From contig NZ_BMJV01000005.1 of NCBI RefSeq assembly GCF_014643635.1, positions 124,274 through 188,273 on the forward strand: a stretch of 64,000 bases of DNA, in the 5' to 3' direction. Below, one piece after another: positions 36,050-44,436 of this stretch. The notes beneath the pieces were generated by a model that saw only the letters and a program-made list of their open reading frames with translations, had not been told where the DNA came from and made no database searches. Position numbers and translations under genes: made by a program. The stretch comes from Salipiger pallidus. GTDB taxonomy: Bacteria > Pseudomonadota > Alphaproteobacteria > Rhodobacterales > Rhodobacteraceae. Each line of letters opens with the position of its first letter. Within the stretch, counting starts at the first letter, position 1.

Positions 36050-37010
36050 TCGAGCCGTCGGGCTGGCGTTCCTCGGCCTCGGGCTTGGACCAGTCGCGCT
36101 TGACACCGAACCACAGCAGCATGGCCGAGGCGACGAAGATCGAGGAATAGGTGCCGACGAACACGCCCCAGATCATCGCGAAGACAAAGCCCCGGATCAC
36201 GTCGCCGCCAAGCGCGAACAGCGCAAACAGCGCCAGCAACGTGGTCAGCGAGGTCATGATCGTACGCGACAGGGTCTCGTTGATCGAAAGGTTCAGCACC
36301 TCCTTGAGGGGGCGCTTCTTGTACTTGATGAGGTTCTCGCGGACGCGGTCGTAGACCACCACCGTGTCGTTCAGTGAGTAGCCAACGATGGTCAGCAGCG
36401 CCGCAATGGTGGTGAGGTCGAACTGGATCGCAACCTCCGAGAACACCCCGATGGTCAGCACCACGTCATGCACCAGCGCCAGCACGGCGCCGGCCGCGAA
36501 CTGCCATTCGAAGCGCAGCCAGATGTAGATCAGCACCGCACCCATGGCGAGTGCCACGGCGATGAAGGCTGTCTGAATCAGCTCACCCGAGACCTTGGGG
36601 CCGACGCTGTCGACCTGCAGGAACTCGATGTCCGGAGCGACCTCCTGAAGCGCGGCCTCCACGGTGGCGATGGTTTCGGGGGTGACCGATTCCACCTCGT
36701 TCTGGGCCTGGATGCGGACGCTGGCCACGTTCTGGTCGGGGCCGAAGGACGGATCGTAAATCTCGGTGATCGAGATATCGCCCAGCTCGAGCGCGTCCAT
36801 GGCCGCGCGGTAGGCGCCCACATCCACAGGCTCGGCACTCTGGGTCCGGATGGTGGTACCGCCGCGGAAGTCGATGCCGTAGTTCAGGCCCCTGACCGCG
36901 AAGCTGGCCAGAGCCAGCAGGATCAGGACACCGGAAATGCCAAGCCAGACCTTCCAGTGCTTGAAGAAGTCGAACGAGGTTTCGTCGCGGACAAGTCGAA
37001 GGTGGCGCAT
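36042..37010 (-). CDS. secF: Protein translocase subunit SecF
   Basis: 322 residues. One N-terminal membrane helix, a periplasmic domain starting after GLNYGIDFRGGTTI (the SecF signature), and five C-terminal helices including SLNDTVVVYDRVRENL. With SecD it uses proton motive force to pull exported proteins through SecYEG. It begins one base after the secD stop. Confidence 0.96.
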   Translation of the reverse strand: MRHLRLVRDETSFDFFKHWKVWLGISGVLILLALASFAVRGLNYGIDFRGGTTIRTQSAEPVDVGAYRAAMDALELGDISITEIYDPSFGPDQNVASVRIQAQNEVESVTPETIATVEAALQEVAPDIEFLQVDSVGPKVSGELIQTAFIAVALAMGAVLIYIWLRFEWQFAAGAVLALVHDVVLTIGVFSEVAIQFDLTTIAALLTIVGYSLNDTVVVYDRVRENLIKYKKRPLKEVLNLSINETLSRTIMTSLTTLLALFALFALGGDVIRGFVFAMIWGVFVGTYSSIFVASAMLLWFGVKRDWSKPEAEERQPDGSSV

Positions 37011-37011
37011 A

Positions 37012-38673
37012 TCAGATCTCCAGCGTCCGGGGACGGCGACGTTCGAACCACATGACGATCAGCAGGCGCGTCACCCAGATGGCGGTGAACACCGAGGTGA
37101 TGATGCCAAGGCCCAGGGTGATGGCAAAGCCGCGCACCGGCCCCGAGCCCATCACGTAAAGGATGATCGCGGTGATGATGGTGGTGATGTTGGCGTCGAC
37201 GATGGCCGACAGGGCGCGCGAATAGCCAAGCTCGATGGCCCGGGCGGGGCCGCGCGCGGATTTCATTTCCTCGCGGATGCGCTCGAAGATCAGCACGTTG
37301 GCGTCCACGGCCATGCCCACGGTCAGCACGATGCCCGCGATGCCCGGCAGGGTCAGCGTCGCCCCGATGCTGGACAGCACCCCGAGGATCAGCGCGATGT
37401 TGAGCACCAGCGCGATGTTGGCGAAGAAGCCGAAGAGGCCGTAGGTGGCGAACATGAACACCAGCACGAGGCCGAAGGCCACGGCGGTGGCCAGCTTGCC
37501 TGCGTCGATGCTGTCCTGCCCCAGCTGCGGGCCGACGGTGCGTTCCTCGAGGAAATCAAGTTCGGCGGGCAGCGCACCGGCGCGCAGCAGCACGGCGAGG
37601 TTGGTGGATTCCTCGACGGTGAAGTTGCCGGTGATGATGCCCGAGCCGCCGGGAATGTGGCTCTGGATCACCGGGGCCGAGATCACCTCGTCATCGAGCA
37701 CGATGGCGAAGGGCGAGCCGATGTTGGCCGCCGTGTAGTCGCCGAAGGCGCGCGCCCCGCCGGGGTTGAAGCGGAAGGTGACCGCGGGCCGCCCGTTCTG
37801 GTCGAAGGACGGCTGGCTGTCGGTCAGCTGCTCACCGGTGACCACGGGCGCCTGTTCGAGAACGTAATACACGCCCTCCTCGTCCAGCGACGGCAGGACC
37901 TCGTTGCCGCTGCCGGGCACTTCGTTTGCATCGGCGGTGCGCGACACAACCGGCTGGAAGGTCAGCTGCGCGGTGGTGCCGATGATCGCCTTCAGCTCGT
38001 CCGCCGAGCCAAGGCCCGGCACCTCGATGAGGATGCGGTCGGCGCCCTGGCGCTGGATGGTGGGCTCGCGGGTGCCCACCTCGTCGATGCGGCGGCGGAT
38101 GATCTCGAGCGACTGCTGCATGGTGCGCTCGTCAGTGGCCTGACGTTCGGCCTCCGACAGCTCGATGACGACATCGCTGCCTTCGCCCGACACCGCAAGG
38201 TCGGTGGTGCCTGCCCCGGTGAGGGAGGCCACGGGCTGCGCAAGGCCGCGCACCACTTCAAGCGCGCGGGCCATGCCGTCGGGGTTGGAAATACGGACGC
38301 GCAGCGTGCCGGGGGCACTGTCCTGCAGGCGGATGGTGCCCACGTCCGAGCGGGCGTCGCGCAGGGCGTCGCGCACAGTCGGCCAGAAGCTTTCCATCCG
38401 GGATTCGTAGACCTCGGCCAGCCGCACCTCGGTCAGAAGATGCGCGCCGCCCCGAAGGTCGAGCCCGAGGTTCACGAGGTTCGAGGGCAGCCACGAGGGC
38501 CACTGCCCCGCCTGCGCCTCGAGCTCGGGGGTGGCCCCCGAAGTTTCGATGCGGCTCAGGGCATCGTTGTGCCCTTCGACGCGGTTGTAGAAGAGGTTCG
38601 GCGCCGCAAGCACGAGGCCCGCCACCACCAGCGCCCAGATCAGGGCGCGTTTCCAGGTTTCGATCTGCAGCAT
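37012..38673 (-). CDS. secD: Protein translocase subunit SecD
   Basis: 553 residues from ATG 38673. One N-terminal helix, the LGLDLRGGAHLLTEV signature, a large periplasmic domain (about 110-380) and a C-terminal bundle with GMAVDANVLIFERIREE. Forms a complex with SecF and YajC. The gene order yajC-secD-secF on the minus strand is the canonical one. Confidence 0.96.
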   Translation of the reverse strand: MLQIETWKRALIWALVVAGLVLAAPNLFYNRVEGHNDALSRIETSGATPELEAQAGQWPSWLPSNLVNLGLDLRGGAHLLTEVRLAEVYESRMESFWPTVRDALRDARSDVGTIRLQDSAPGTLRVRISNPDGMARALEVVRGLAQPVASLTGAGTTDLAVSGEGSDVVIELSEAERQATDERTMQQSLEIIRRRIDEVGTREPTIQRQGADRILIEVPGLGSADELKAIIGTTAQLTFQPVVSRTADANEVPGSGNEVLPSLDEEGVYYVLEQAPVVTGEQLTDSQPSFDQNGRPAVTFRFNPGGARAFGDYTAANIGSPFAIVLDDEVISAPVIQSHIPGGSGIITGNFTVEESTNLAVLLRAGALPAELDFLEERTVGPQLGQDSIDAGKLATAVAFGLVLVFMFATYGLFGFFANIALVLNIALILGVLSSIGATLTLPGIAGIVLTVGMAVDANVLIFERIREEMKSARGPARAIELGYSRALSAIVDANITTIITAIILYVMGSGPVRGFAITLGLGIITSVFTAIWVTRLLIVMWFERRRPRTLEI

Positions 38674-38704
38674 GTGCGGCGCCTTCAGGGGTCTTGGAGA
38701 AAGA

Positions 38705-38992
38705 TCAGCTCTCGGCCGGTTCGGTCTTGGAGAGAACGGTGGTGATGGTGTTCTGCACCACACGGACCTTCACGCCTTCGGCGATCTCGATCTCGACCTC
38801 GTTGCCTTCCTTGACCTTGGACACCTTGCCGATGATGCCGCCTTGCGTCACCACCTGGTCGCCCCGGCGAAGGGCCGCGACCATCTTCTGATGCTCCTTC
38901 ATCTTCTTCTGCTGCGGGCGGATCAGCAGGAAGTACATGATCGCGAAGATCAGGATCAGCGGGACGAACTGGGCAATGGCGCTGCCATCCAT
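38705..38992 (-). CDS. yajC: Preprotein translocase accessory protein YajC
   Basis: 95 residues from ATG 38992, which follows AGAGGAG. One membrane helix (about 5-26), then the invariant FLLIRPQQKKMKEHQKM and the small cytoplasmic domain with GDQVVTQGGIIGKV. Accessory to SecDF. Thirty-one bases separate it from secD. Confidence 0.95.
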   Translation of the reverse strand: MDGSAIAQFVPLILIFAIMYFLLIRPQQKKMKEHQKMVAALRRGDQVVTQGGIIGKVSKVKEGNEVEIEIAEGVKVRVVQNTITTVLSKTEPAES

Positions 38993-39340
38993 GGGCGGGC
39001 TCCTCTTTGGGGTAAAGGGGGGCATCCGCCCCGGTCTGAAGTCGCGCGGAACCTATGTGCAGGCGGACCCGGATGCAAGGAGCCTCAAGGGCATCGCCGG
39101 ACGATCTGCGCATTCACGTCACGCGCCCTTGGCCAGTGCACCGGGTGGGTGGCAGGACTGCCCCGGGTTCGGGCGCCAGTGCACGTCCCCTGCCCGGCCG
39201 GTCGTTCCATCAGTATGAAACCGTGTTGCCGCAGCGCGAACCGCAGTTTTCAAATCTGTCCCGCCCTTCAGCGTGGCAGCGTCGGCACATCCCGGCCCGA
39301 CCCGCGATCACCTCCGCGCGAGCCTATCGCCAGCGCTGCC
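38993..39340. other. Intergenic region between yajC and the GH8 gene
   Basis: Divergent promoter region for the sec operon (minus) and the exopolysaccharide locus (plus). GC-rich; no hairpin or repeat stood out and no supported gene. Confidence 0.45.
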
Positions 39341-40381
39341 ATGTCACGGTATGAACGGCGCATGACGCTCCGCCTCCTCGCGCGCCGCCAGCTTGTTTTC
39401 GGCCTTGCAGGTCTTGCCGTGACGCCCTTGCGCGCCCGGGCTGAAACTGCATTTCCGGCGGCCCGCGCGCAATCCGGCTGGGAGGCGTGGAAGGCGGCCT
39501 TCCTCGCCCCCGAGGGCCGCGTCATCGACGGCGGACAGGACCGCATCAGCCACTCTGAAGGGCAGGCCTACGGGCTGCTCCTCGCACAGGCCCATGGCGA
39601 CCGCGAGGCCTTCGAGCGCATCGAAGGCTGGACCCGCGCGACGTTGGCCAGCCGGCAGGATGCGCTGATGGCGTGGAAGTGGCAGGACGGACAGGTCGGG
39701 GATTGGCGCAATGCCACCGACGGTGACCTGCTGCGGGCATGGGCCCTGCTGCGCGCTGCCCGCGATTCCGGTTGGGGCGATTACGGGGCAACGGTCGCTG
39801 CCATCACCCACGACATCGTGACGATCTGCCTCGCCCCCGACCCGCGCCGCCCCGAAGAGCCGCTTCTGAAACCCGCGGACCAGTCGCTTGCCACCCCCGA
39901 GGCGGTGCTGGTGAATCCCTCCTATTACCTGCCGCGCGCGATGATCGAACTCGGGGAGGCCACCGGCCAACCCGCGCTTGTGCGCGCCGCCGCCCATGGA
40001 GAACGGCTGCTTACCGATCCCGCCGCCCTGCGTGACTGGATCACCGTGTCCACAGAGGGCATCCGCCCGGCCGAGGGGTTCGACGACCGCTTTGGCTGGG
40101 ATGCGCTGCGCATCCCGCTTTACCTTGCTTGGTCGGGGCGGAACGATCACCCCGCCATGGCCCTCAGCCGCGACCGGCTCGCCCGTGCCACCGCACCGGG
40201 GCACGTGGCTGTGGTCACCGGCCCCCGCGGCGGCCTGCGCCACCAGAGCAACGCCCCCGGCTTTCGCGCCATCGCTGACATCGCCGCGGGACGCAGCCCT
40301 GTGCCGCCGGGAGAGACGTCGCAGGGTTATTACCCCTCGACGCTTGGACTGTTGGCGGAACTCTCGCAAAAAGAGAATTAA
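39341..40381 (+). CDS. Glycoside hydrolase family 8 endoglucanase (BcsZ-like)
   Basis: 346 residues from ATG 39341; ATG 39362 is an alternative start. The N-terminus carries a twin-arginine-like export signal (ARRQLVFGLAGLAV, cleaved near ARA-ET). The GH8 core includes ISHSEGQAYGLLLAQ, with the catalytic Glu in SEGQ, WKWQDGQVGDWRNATDGDL (substrate-cleft Asp) and RFGWDALRIPLYL. These enzymes cut beta-1,4-glucans in the periplasm and are usual partners of bacterial cellulose synthases. Here it precedes an HlyD-type protein and a GT2 synthase, so it probably trims the polymer they make. Confidence 0.88.
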   Translation: MSRYERRMTLRLLARRQLVFGLAGLAVTPLRARAETAFPAARAQSGWEAWKAAFLAPEGRVIDGGQDRISHSEGQAYGLLLAQAHGDREAFERIEGWTRATLASRQDALMAWKWQDGQVGDWRNATDGDLLRAWALLRAARDSGWGDYGATVAAITHDIVTICLAPDPRRPEEPLLKPADQSLATPEAVLVNPSYYLPRAMIELGEATGQPALVRAAAHGERLLTDPAALRDWITVSTEGIRPAEGFDDRFGWDALRIPLYLAWSGRNDHPAMALSRDRLARATAPGHVAVVTGPRGGLRHQSNAPGFRAIADIAAGRSPVPPGETSQGYYPSTLGLLAELSQKEN

Positions 40382-40503
40382 CTGCCGCAAAATTCACACA
40401 ATTATCTGAGAGGGGACGGGCGGATATTGGAAGTCCCCGCCAGCTGGGACACACTACCCCAATCCCTCGGAACGGGCGCCCCTGCCCCGCAAAGGAGAAC
40501 GCC

Positions 40504-41676
40504 ATGAAGCTCCTGAGACTGTTTCTCAGCGTTGCCCTCATTCTTGTCGCCCTTTGGGTGATCGTCGCCGAACAGATGACCGGCGCCAGCGCCAACGCGG
40601 TGGTGAACGCGCCGCTGGTCAACGTGCGCGCCAGCACCGCCGGCACCCTCACCTTGGCCGACCGGCCCTTTGGTGCCTACGTTCAGCGCGGTGAAACGCT
40701 GGGGTCGATCAACGACGAGGTTGTCGACAGCGTGCGGCTCAATGACCTGCGCATGGAACAGTCCTTTGCCGAGGCCGAGCTTTCCCGGCTTGAGGCCGAG
40801 CTGGCCAGCACCCGCGCGGTCCGCGAGCGGCTCGTCGAGCGCACCAACACCTTCCAGGCCCGCCGCCTTGATGAGTTGCGCACCCGGCTCGAACATGCGC
40901 GGACCCGGCTGGCCATCCTCGAAGAAGGTGATTTTCCGGACGAGACCGACCAGCGCCTGATCGATCTCGTGGGCGAAACGCCGGACATCCTGCCGCAGGA
41001 ACCGGGCGTTGCGCCCTTGCTGCTCGACCACGCGCGCGAACGGGTGGAGCTGCTCGAGATCGCGTTGGCCGCGGCCGAAAGCGGCGTTTTCCTCGGGGAC
41101 GGCTACAATGACAGCCCAAACGCCGGTCAAAGGGCCAACGAGCTTGAGACCGTGATCGCCGGACTCGAGGGGGCTGTGGAAGAGGCCCGCTCCCGTCTGG
41201 AGGCGGTGCACACCCGCGCCAGCCGTGAAGGCCTGCGGGTCAACACGCTTAGCGGCGGCGAGATCGTCTCTCCGGTCAGCGGCACCTACTGGGAGCTGAT
41301 CGAGGCCGATGGCGTCACCGTGCAGCGCGGCGATCCGCTGCTGCGCATCGTCGATTGCGGCTCCAGCTTTGTCACCCTGTCCACCACCGAGCGCGTATTC
41401 AACAGCCTGCAGATCGGGGATTCCGCCAGCTTCCGCCTCACCGGGCGCGAACGGGTGATGGAGGCCACCGTGGCGCGCCTTGCGGGAACCGGTGCCGCGC
41501 GGCTTTACCAGAACATGGCCGTGGCGCCGTCGCAGCGGCACCTCGAGCGCTACGACGTGGCCCTGTTGGTGCCCGAATTGACGGCGGACCCGGAACGCGG
41601 CTGCGCCATCGGGCGCACCGGGCGGGCGTTCTTCGACAGCCGTCCGCTTGACTGGCTGCGCGGCCTCTTCGATTGA
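40504..41676 (+). CDS. bgsB: HlyD-type periplasmic protein of a beta-glucan synthase (BgsB-like)
   Basis: 390 residues. One N-terminal membrane helix (about 5-22) followed by a periplasmic membrane-fusion fold: half-lipoyl segment around NVRASTAGTLTLADRPFG, a long coiled coil (about 85-240) and the second lipoyl half around SPVSGTYWELIEADG. It overlaps the GT2 gene (TGATG). In Sinorhizobium meliloti the BgsB partner of the mixed-linkage glucan synthase BgsA has this layout; Alg44-like proteins are an alternative. The role would be to guide the polymer across the periplasm. Confidence 0.75.
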   Translation: MKLLRLFLSVALILVALWVIVAEQMTGASANAVVNAPLVNVRASTAGTLTLADRPFGAYVQRGETLGSINDEVVDSVRLNDLRMEQSFAEAELSRLEAELASTRAVRERLVERTNTFQARRLDELRTRLEHARTRLAILEEGDFPDETDQRLIDLVGETPDILPQEPGVAPLLLDHARERVELLEIALAAAESGVFLGDGYNDSPNAGQRANELETVIAGLEGAVEEARSRLEAVHTRASREGLRVNTLSGGEIVSPVSGTYWELIEADGVTVQRGDPLLRIVDCGSSFVTLSTTERVFNSLQIGDSASFRLTGRERVMEATVARLAGTGAARLYQNMAVAPSQRHLERYDVALLVPELTADPERGCAIGRTGRAFFDSRPLDWLRGLFD

Positions 41677-43655
41677 TGCTGCCGTTTCCGCATGTGGGCG
41701 AGCTTGGCTCGGCAGCCATGTGGGTGTTGCTGGCCATCGGCGCGGGCGGCCTGCTTGCGTCCCTCGTGGACACGAAGAACACCCTGCACCGGTCGCTGAT
41801 GCTTGGCGTGTCGGCGGTGTTGGCGCTGCGCTACATCATCTGGCGTGGCACCGACACGCTGGCCCCGCTGGCCTTTGACATCGACGCGCTGGCCAGCTGG
41901 CTGTTCTACACCATTGAGGCCATCGCCATGGTCGGATCGCTCAGCGCCTACGTCCTGCTCAGCCGGGTGAAGATCCGAAGCGACGAGGCGGACGCCAACA
42001 ATGGCTGGTGGTGGCCTGCCGAGCCCAAGGTGGCCATCCTCATCGCCACCTACAACGAGGAAAAAGAAATCCTCGAGCGGACGATCGTCGGGGCGAAGTC
42101 CCTGCGCCATCTCAACAAGGAGATCGTCGTCTGCGACGACAAGCGCCGCGACTGGCTGCGCGATTACTGCGCCGAGATGGGCGTGCGCTACATGCGTCGC
42201 CCCACCAACGAAGGCCAGAAGGCGGGCAACATCAACCACGCGCTAGACCGGCTGGCCGAGGACGCGGTGCCGCCCGATTTCGTCGCAGTGCTGGACGCGG
42301 ATTTCGTGCCGCACCGGGGCTTCATCTCGCGCACGCTGGCGCTGTTCCATGACCCCGAGGTGGGGCTGGTGCAGACCCCGCAGCATTTCTTCAACCCCGA
42401 TCCGATCCAGCACAATTTCCACCTCAGCCGGTCTTACCCGGACGAGCAGCGGTTCTTCTTCGACCACATGCAGCCGTCGCGGGATGCGTGGGGTACGGCG
42501 ATCTGCTGCGGCACCTCGTCGGTCGTGCGCTGGACCGCGCTGCGCGAGGTGGGCGGGTTCAATACCGAATCCGTGACCGAGGACTTCATGCTCACCCTCG
42601 TGCTCCAGAACATCGGCTGGCGTACGGTCTACCTGTCCGAAGCCTTGAGCGAAGGGCTGGCGCCCGAGGGCCTCAAGGAATACGTCACCCAGCGCGCCCG
42701 CTGGTGCCTTGGCCTCATGCAGATCGCCCGGTCCTCCATGGGTCCGCTCGCCAAGAGCAACCTGCGCCTGCGCGACCGTTGGAGCGTCATCGATTCGGTG
42801 ATCTACTGGAGCTTCAGCTTCATCTTCCGGCTGTCGTGCATCGTGTTCCCACTCCTCTACTGGTATTTTGACGTCATCGTGGTCGATGCCTCGCTGCCCG
42901 ACGTGATCCGCTATTTCGCGCCGTTCTACGTGTGGTCGCTGATCTCGATGAACATCCTAAGCCGCGGCACGCTGGTCCCGGTGCTCCATGACGTCAGCCA
43001 GATGCTGGGGGCCATCCCCATCACCCGGGCCGCCATCGCCGGGCTGTTCCGGCCCCATGGCCACCCGTTCTCTGTCACCGCCAAGGGGGGCGACCGGTCG
43101 AACGTTGTGGTGCAGTGGCGGCTGATGATGCCGTTCCTCATCGCCTTCATCCTCACGCTCGCGGCGCTGGTACTGGGCATCTTCTTCGACCGGTTCTCGA
43201 CCTTCGAAGCCGGGGACGGCAAGTGGGTGATCCTGTTCTGGACCACCTACAACCTCATCGTGCTTGGAACGACCTGTCTTGCCTGCATCGAACAGCCCCG
43301 GCACGAAATCCACATCGCGGACAAGCCCGAGCGGGTGGCTTTCAGCACCGGCGAGAGGCGCTACCAGTTGTGGATCTCGTCGCTCACGCTCGACACGGCG
43401 CAGCTTCGCGGCCTCAGCCTGCCCATCGAAACCCGCGGCAGGATCGAGATTGCCGATGTTCCCGGCCCCATCGAAGCTTATGTCATCGCCTTGGTCTCAG
43501 ACGGCCTGCGCCTGCAGCTTTTGCCCAACGACGCCCAGCGGGAGGCGCTGTTTGTCAAGTTCTATACCGAAGGGGACGAGCCGGGTGTGACGCAGGTCCG
43601 GCTGATCTCGCTGCTGTCTGACCTGGTTCACCGTTTTGGTGCGCACCGCGACTGA
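41676..43655 (+). CDS. bgsA: Cellulose-synthase-like GT2, candidate mixed-linkage beta-glucan synthase (BgsA-like)
   Basis: 659 residues from ATG 41676 (a TTG one codon earlier is possible). N-terminal helices, a cytoplasmic GT-A domain, more helices (to about 545) and a C-terminal cytoplasmic tail of about 110 residues. Processive GT2 residues are complete: D154/D155, DAD 207-209, TED 301-303 and QRARW 339-343, with QTPQHFFNPD as in cellulose synthases. The tail has no PilZ RxxxR or D/NxSxxG motif. BgsA of S. meliloti also lacks PilZ yet is c-di-GMP-activated through its C-terminus. No bcsB/bcsC homologue is present, which argues against classical cellulose. The linkage cannot be fixed from sequence. 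Confidence 0.78.
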   Translation: MLPFPHVGELGSAAMWVLLAIGAGGLLASLVDTKNTLHRSLMLGVSAVLALRYIIWRGTDTLAPLAFDIDALASWLFYTIEAIAMVGSLSAYVLLSRVKIRSDEADANNGWWWPAEPKVAILIATYNEEKEILERTIVGAKSLRHLNKEIVVCDDKRRDWLRDYCAEMGVRYMRRPTNEGQKAGNINHALDRLAEDAVPPDFVAVLDADFVPHRGFISRTLALFHDPEVGLVQTPQHFFNPDPIQHNFHLSRSYPDEQRFFFDHMQPSRDAWGTAICCGTSSVVRWTALREVGGFNTESVTEDFMLTLVLQNIGWRTVYLSEALSEGLAPEGLKEYVTQRARWCLGLMQIARSSMGPLAKSNLRLRDRWSVIDSVIYWSFSFIFRLSCIVFPLLYWYFDVIVVDASLPDVIRYFAPFYVWSLISMNILSRGTLVPVLHDVSQMLGAIPITRAAIAGLFRPHGHPFSVTAKGGDRSNVVVQWRLMMPFLIAFILTLAALVLGIFFDRFSTFEAGDGKWVILFWTTYNLIVLGTTCLACIEQPRHEIHIADKPERVAFSTGERRYQLWISSLTLDTAQLRGLSLPIETRGRIEIADVPGPIEAYVIALVSDGLRLQLLPNDAQREALFVKFYTEGDEPGVTQVRLISLLSDLVHRFGAHRD

Positions 43656-43700
43656 CAGGGCTTGCAAGGCGCCCAGCCTCGCGGACTGAGCACATGACGA

Positions 43701-43724
43701 CGGCCCCCGCGTTGGCGGGGGCCG
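43701..43724. terminator. Strong GC hairpin between convergent genes
   Basis: CGGCCCCCGC (43701-43710), loop GTTG, GCGGGGGCCG (43715-43724); perfect 10-bp stem between the glucan synthase (plus) and the beta-barrel gene (minus). No T-run. Confidence 0.7.
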
Positions 43725-43749
43725 CTGGGACAAGGGACGGCGCGGTGGG

Positions 43750-44328
43750 TCAGTAAGTGTTGACCGAAAGCCCGACGAACAGCGCTTCGCTTTCAAAGCG
43801 ATACCCCGTACGCACGGTGAAGGGCCCGTCCCCGACCTTGCGGTTCAGCGACACGGTCTGATCACTGTAGGTGTCGCTTCCCCCGGCGGTGACGCTGATC
43901 GACAGGCCGTCGGTGCCGCCGAACTCGGCGACCGAGAACCAGCTGCTGTCGATGGTGTCATACTGCGCCGACACGAAGACAAAACCGAAGTCCGTCGGCT
44001 GGTAGCGTTCCGCGACCACCCGCGCGCCCCAGTCCACGCCTGCATCGCCGTCGCTGGTGCCGATGCTGGGCCCGACCTTGAGCGTACCCACCCCGTCCAG
44101 AACGAAATCGCGCGACACGAAGGCACCCGCGCTCCAACCGCCGTCGTAATCGGCGCGGTTCAGGCCGAAGCTGAAGGCCCCGCGCGTGCCGGCGACAACC
44201 GCGTCAGTGGTGGAGGTGGTCCTGTCCAGCTGGAAGAAGAAACCATCGGCACGGGCATCGGGCGCCACGAGCACAAGGATGCCGCAAAGCGCGCTGGCGG
44301 AAAGGAAACTGGGCTTGGTCATGAACAT
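43750..44328 (-). CDS. Predicted small outer-membrane beta-barrel protein
   Basis: 192 residues. Signal peptide about 1-27 (cleaved after ARA-D). The mature part is a run of alternating hydrophobic/polar strands separated by Gly/Asp turns and ends in an aromatic residue (LSVNTY), the outer-membrane targeting pattern. No family is recognised. It is convergent with the beta-glucan synthase and next to a dCache-HAMP gene on its own strand. It could be an export channel or surface protein of the same locus, but this rests on position only. The start may be ATG 44328 or 44322. Confidence 0.6.
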   Translation of the reverse strand: MFMTKPSFLSASALCGILVLVAPDARADGFFFQLDRTTSTTDAVVAGTRGAFSFGLNRADYDGGWSAGAFVSRDFVLDGVGTLKVGPSIGTSDGDAGVDWGARVVAERYQPTDFGFVFVSAQYDTIDSSWFSVAEFGGTDGLSISVTAGGSDTYSDQTVSLNRKVGDGPFTVRTGYRFESEALFVGLSVNTY

Positions 44329-44436
44329 CCTGTCACCTTGTTACATAGGGCCTGACGGGGGAGAGAAGGCGCTAGAATTCCGCGCCCTGGCCCTGCGCAC
44401 AAGGCGCAAGGGGCGTTTCTTGTCGGAGCGTTGCTC

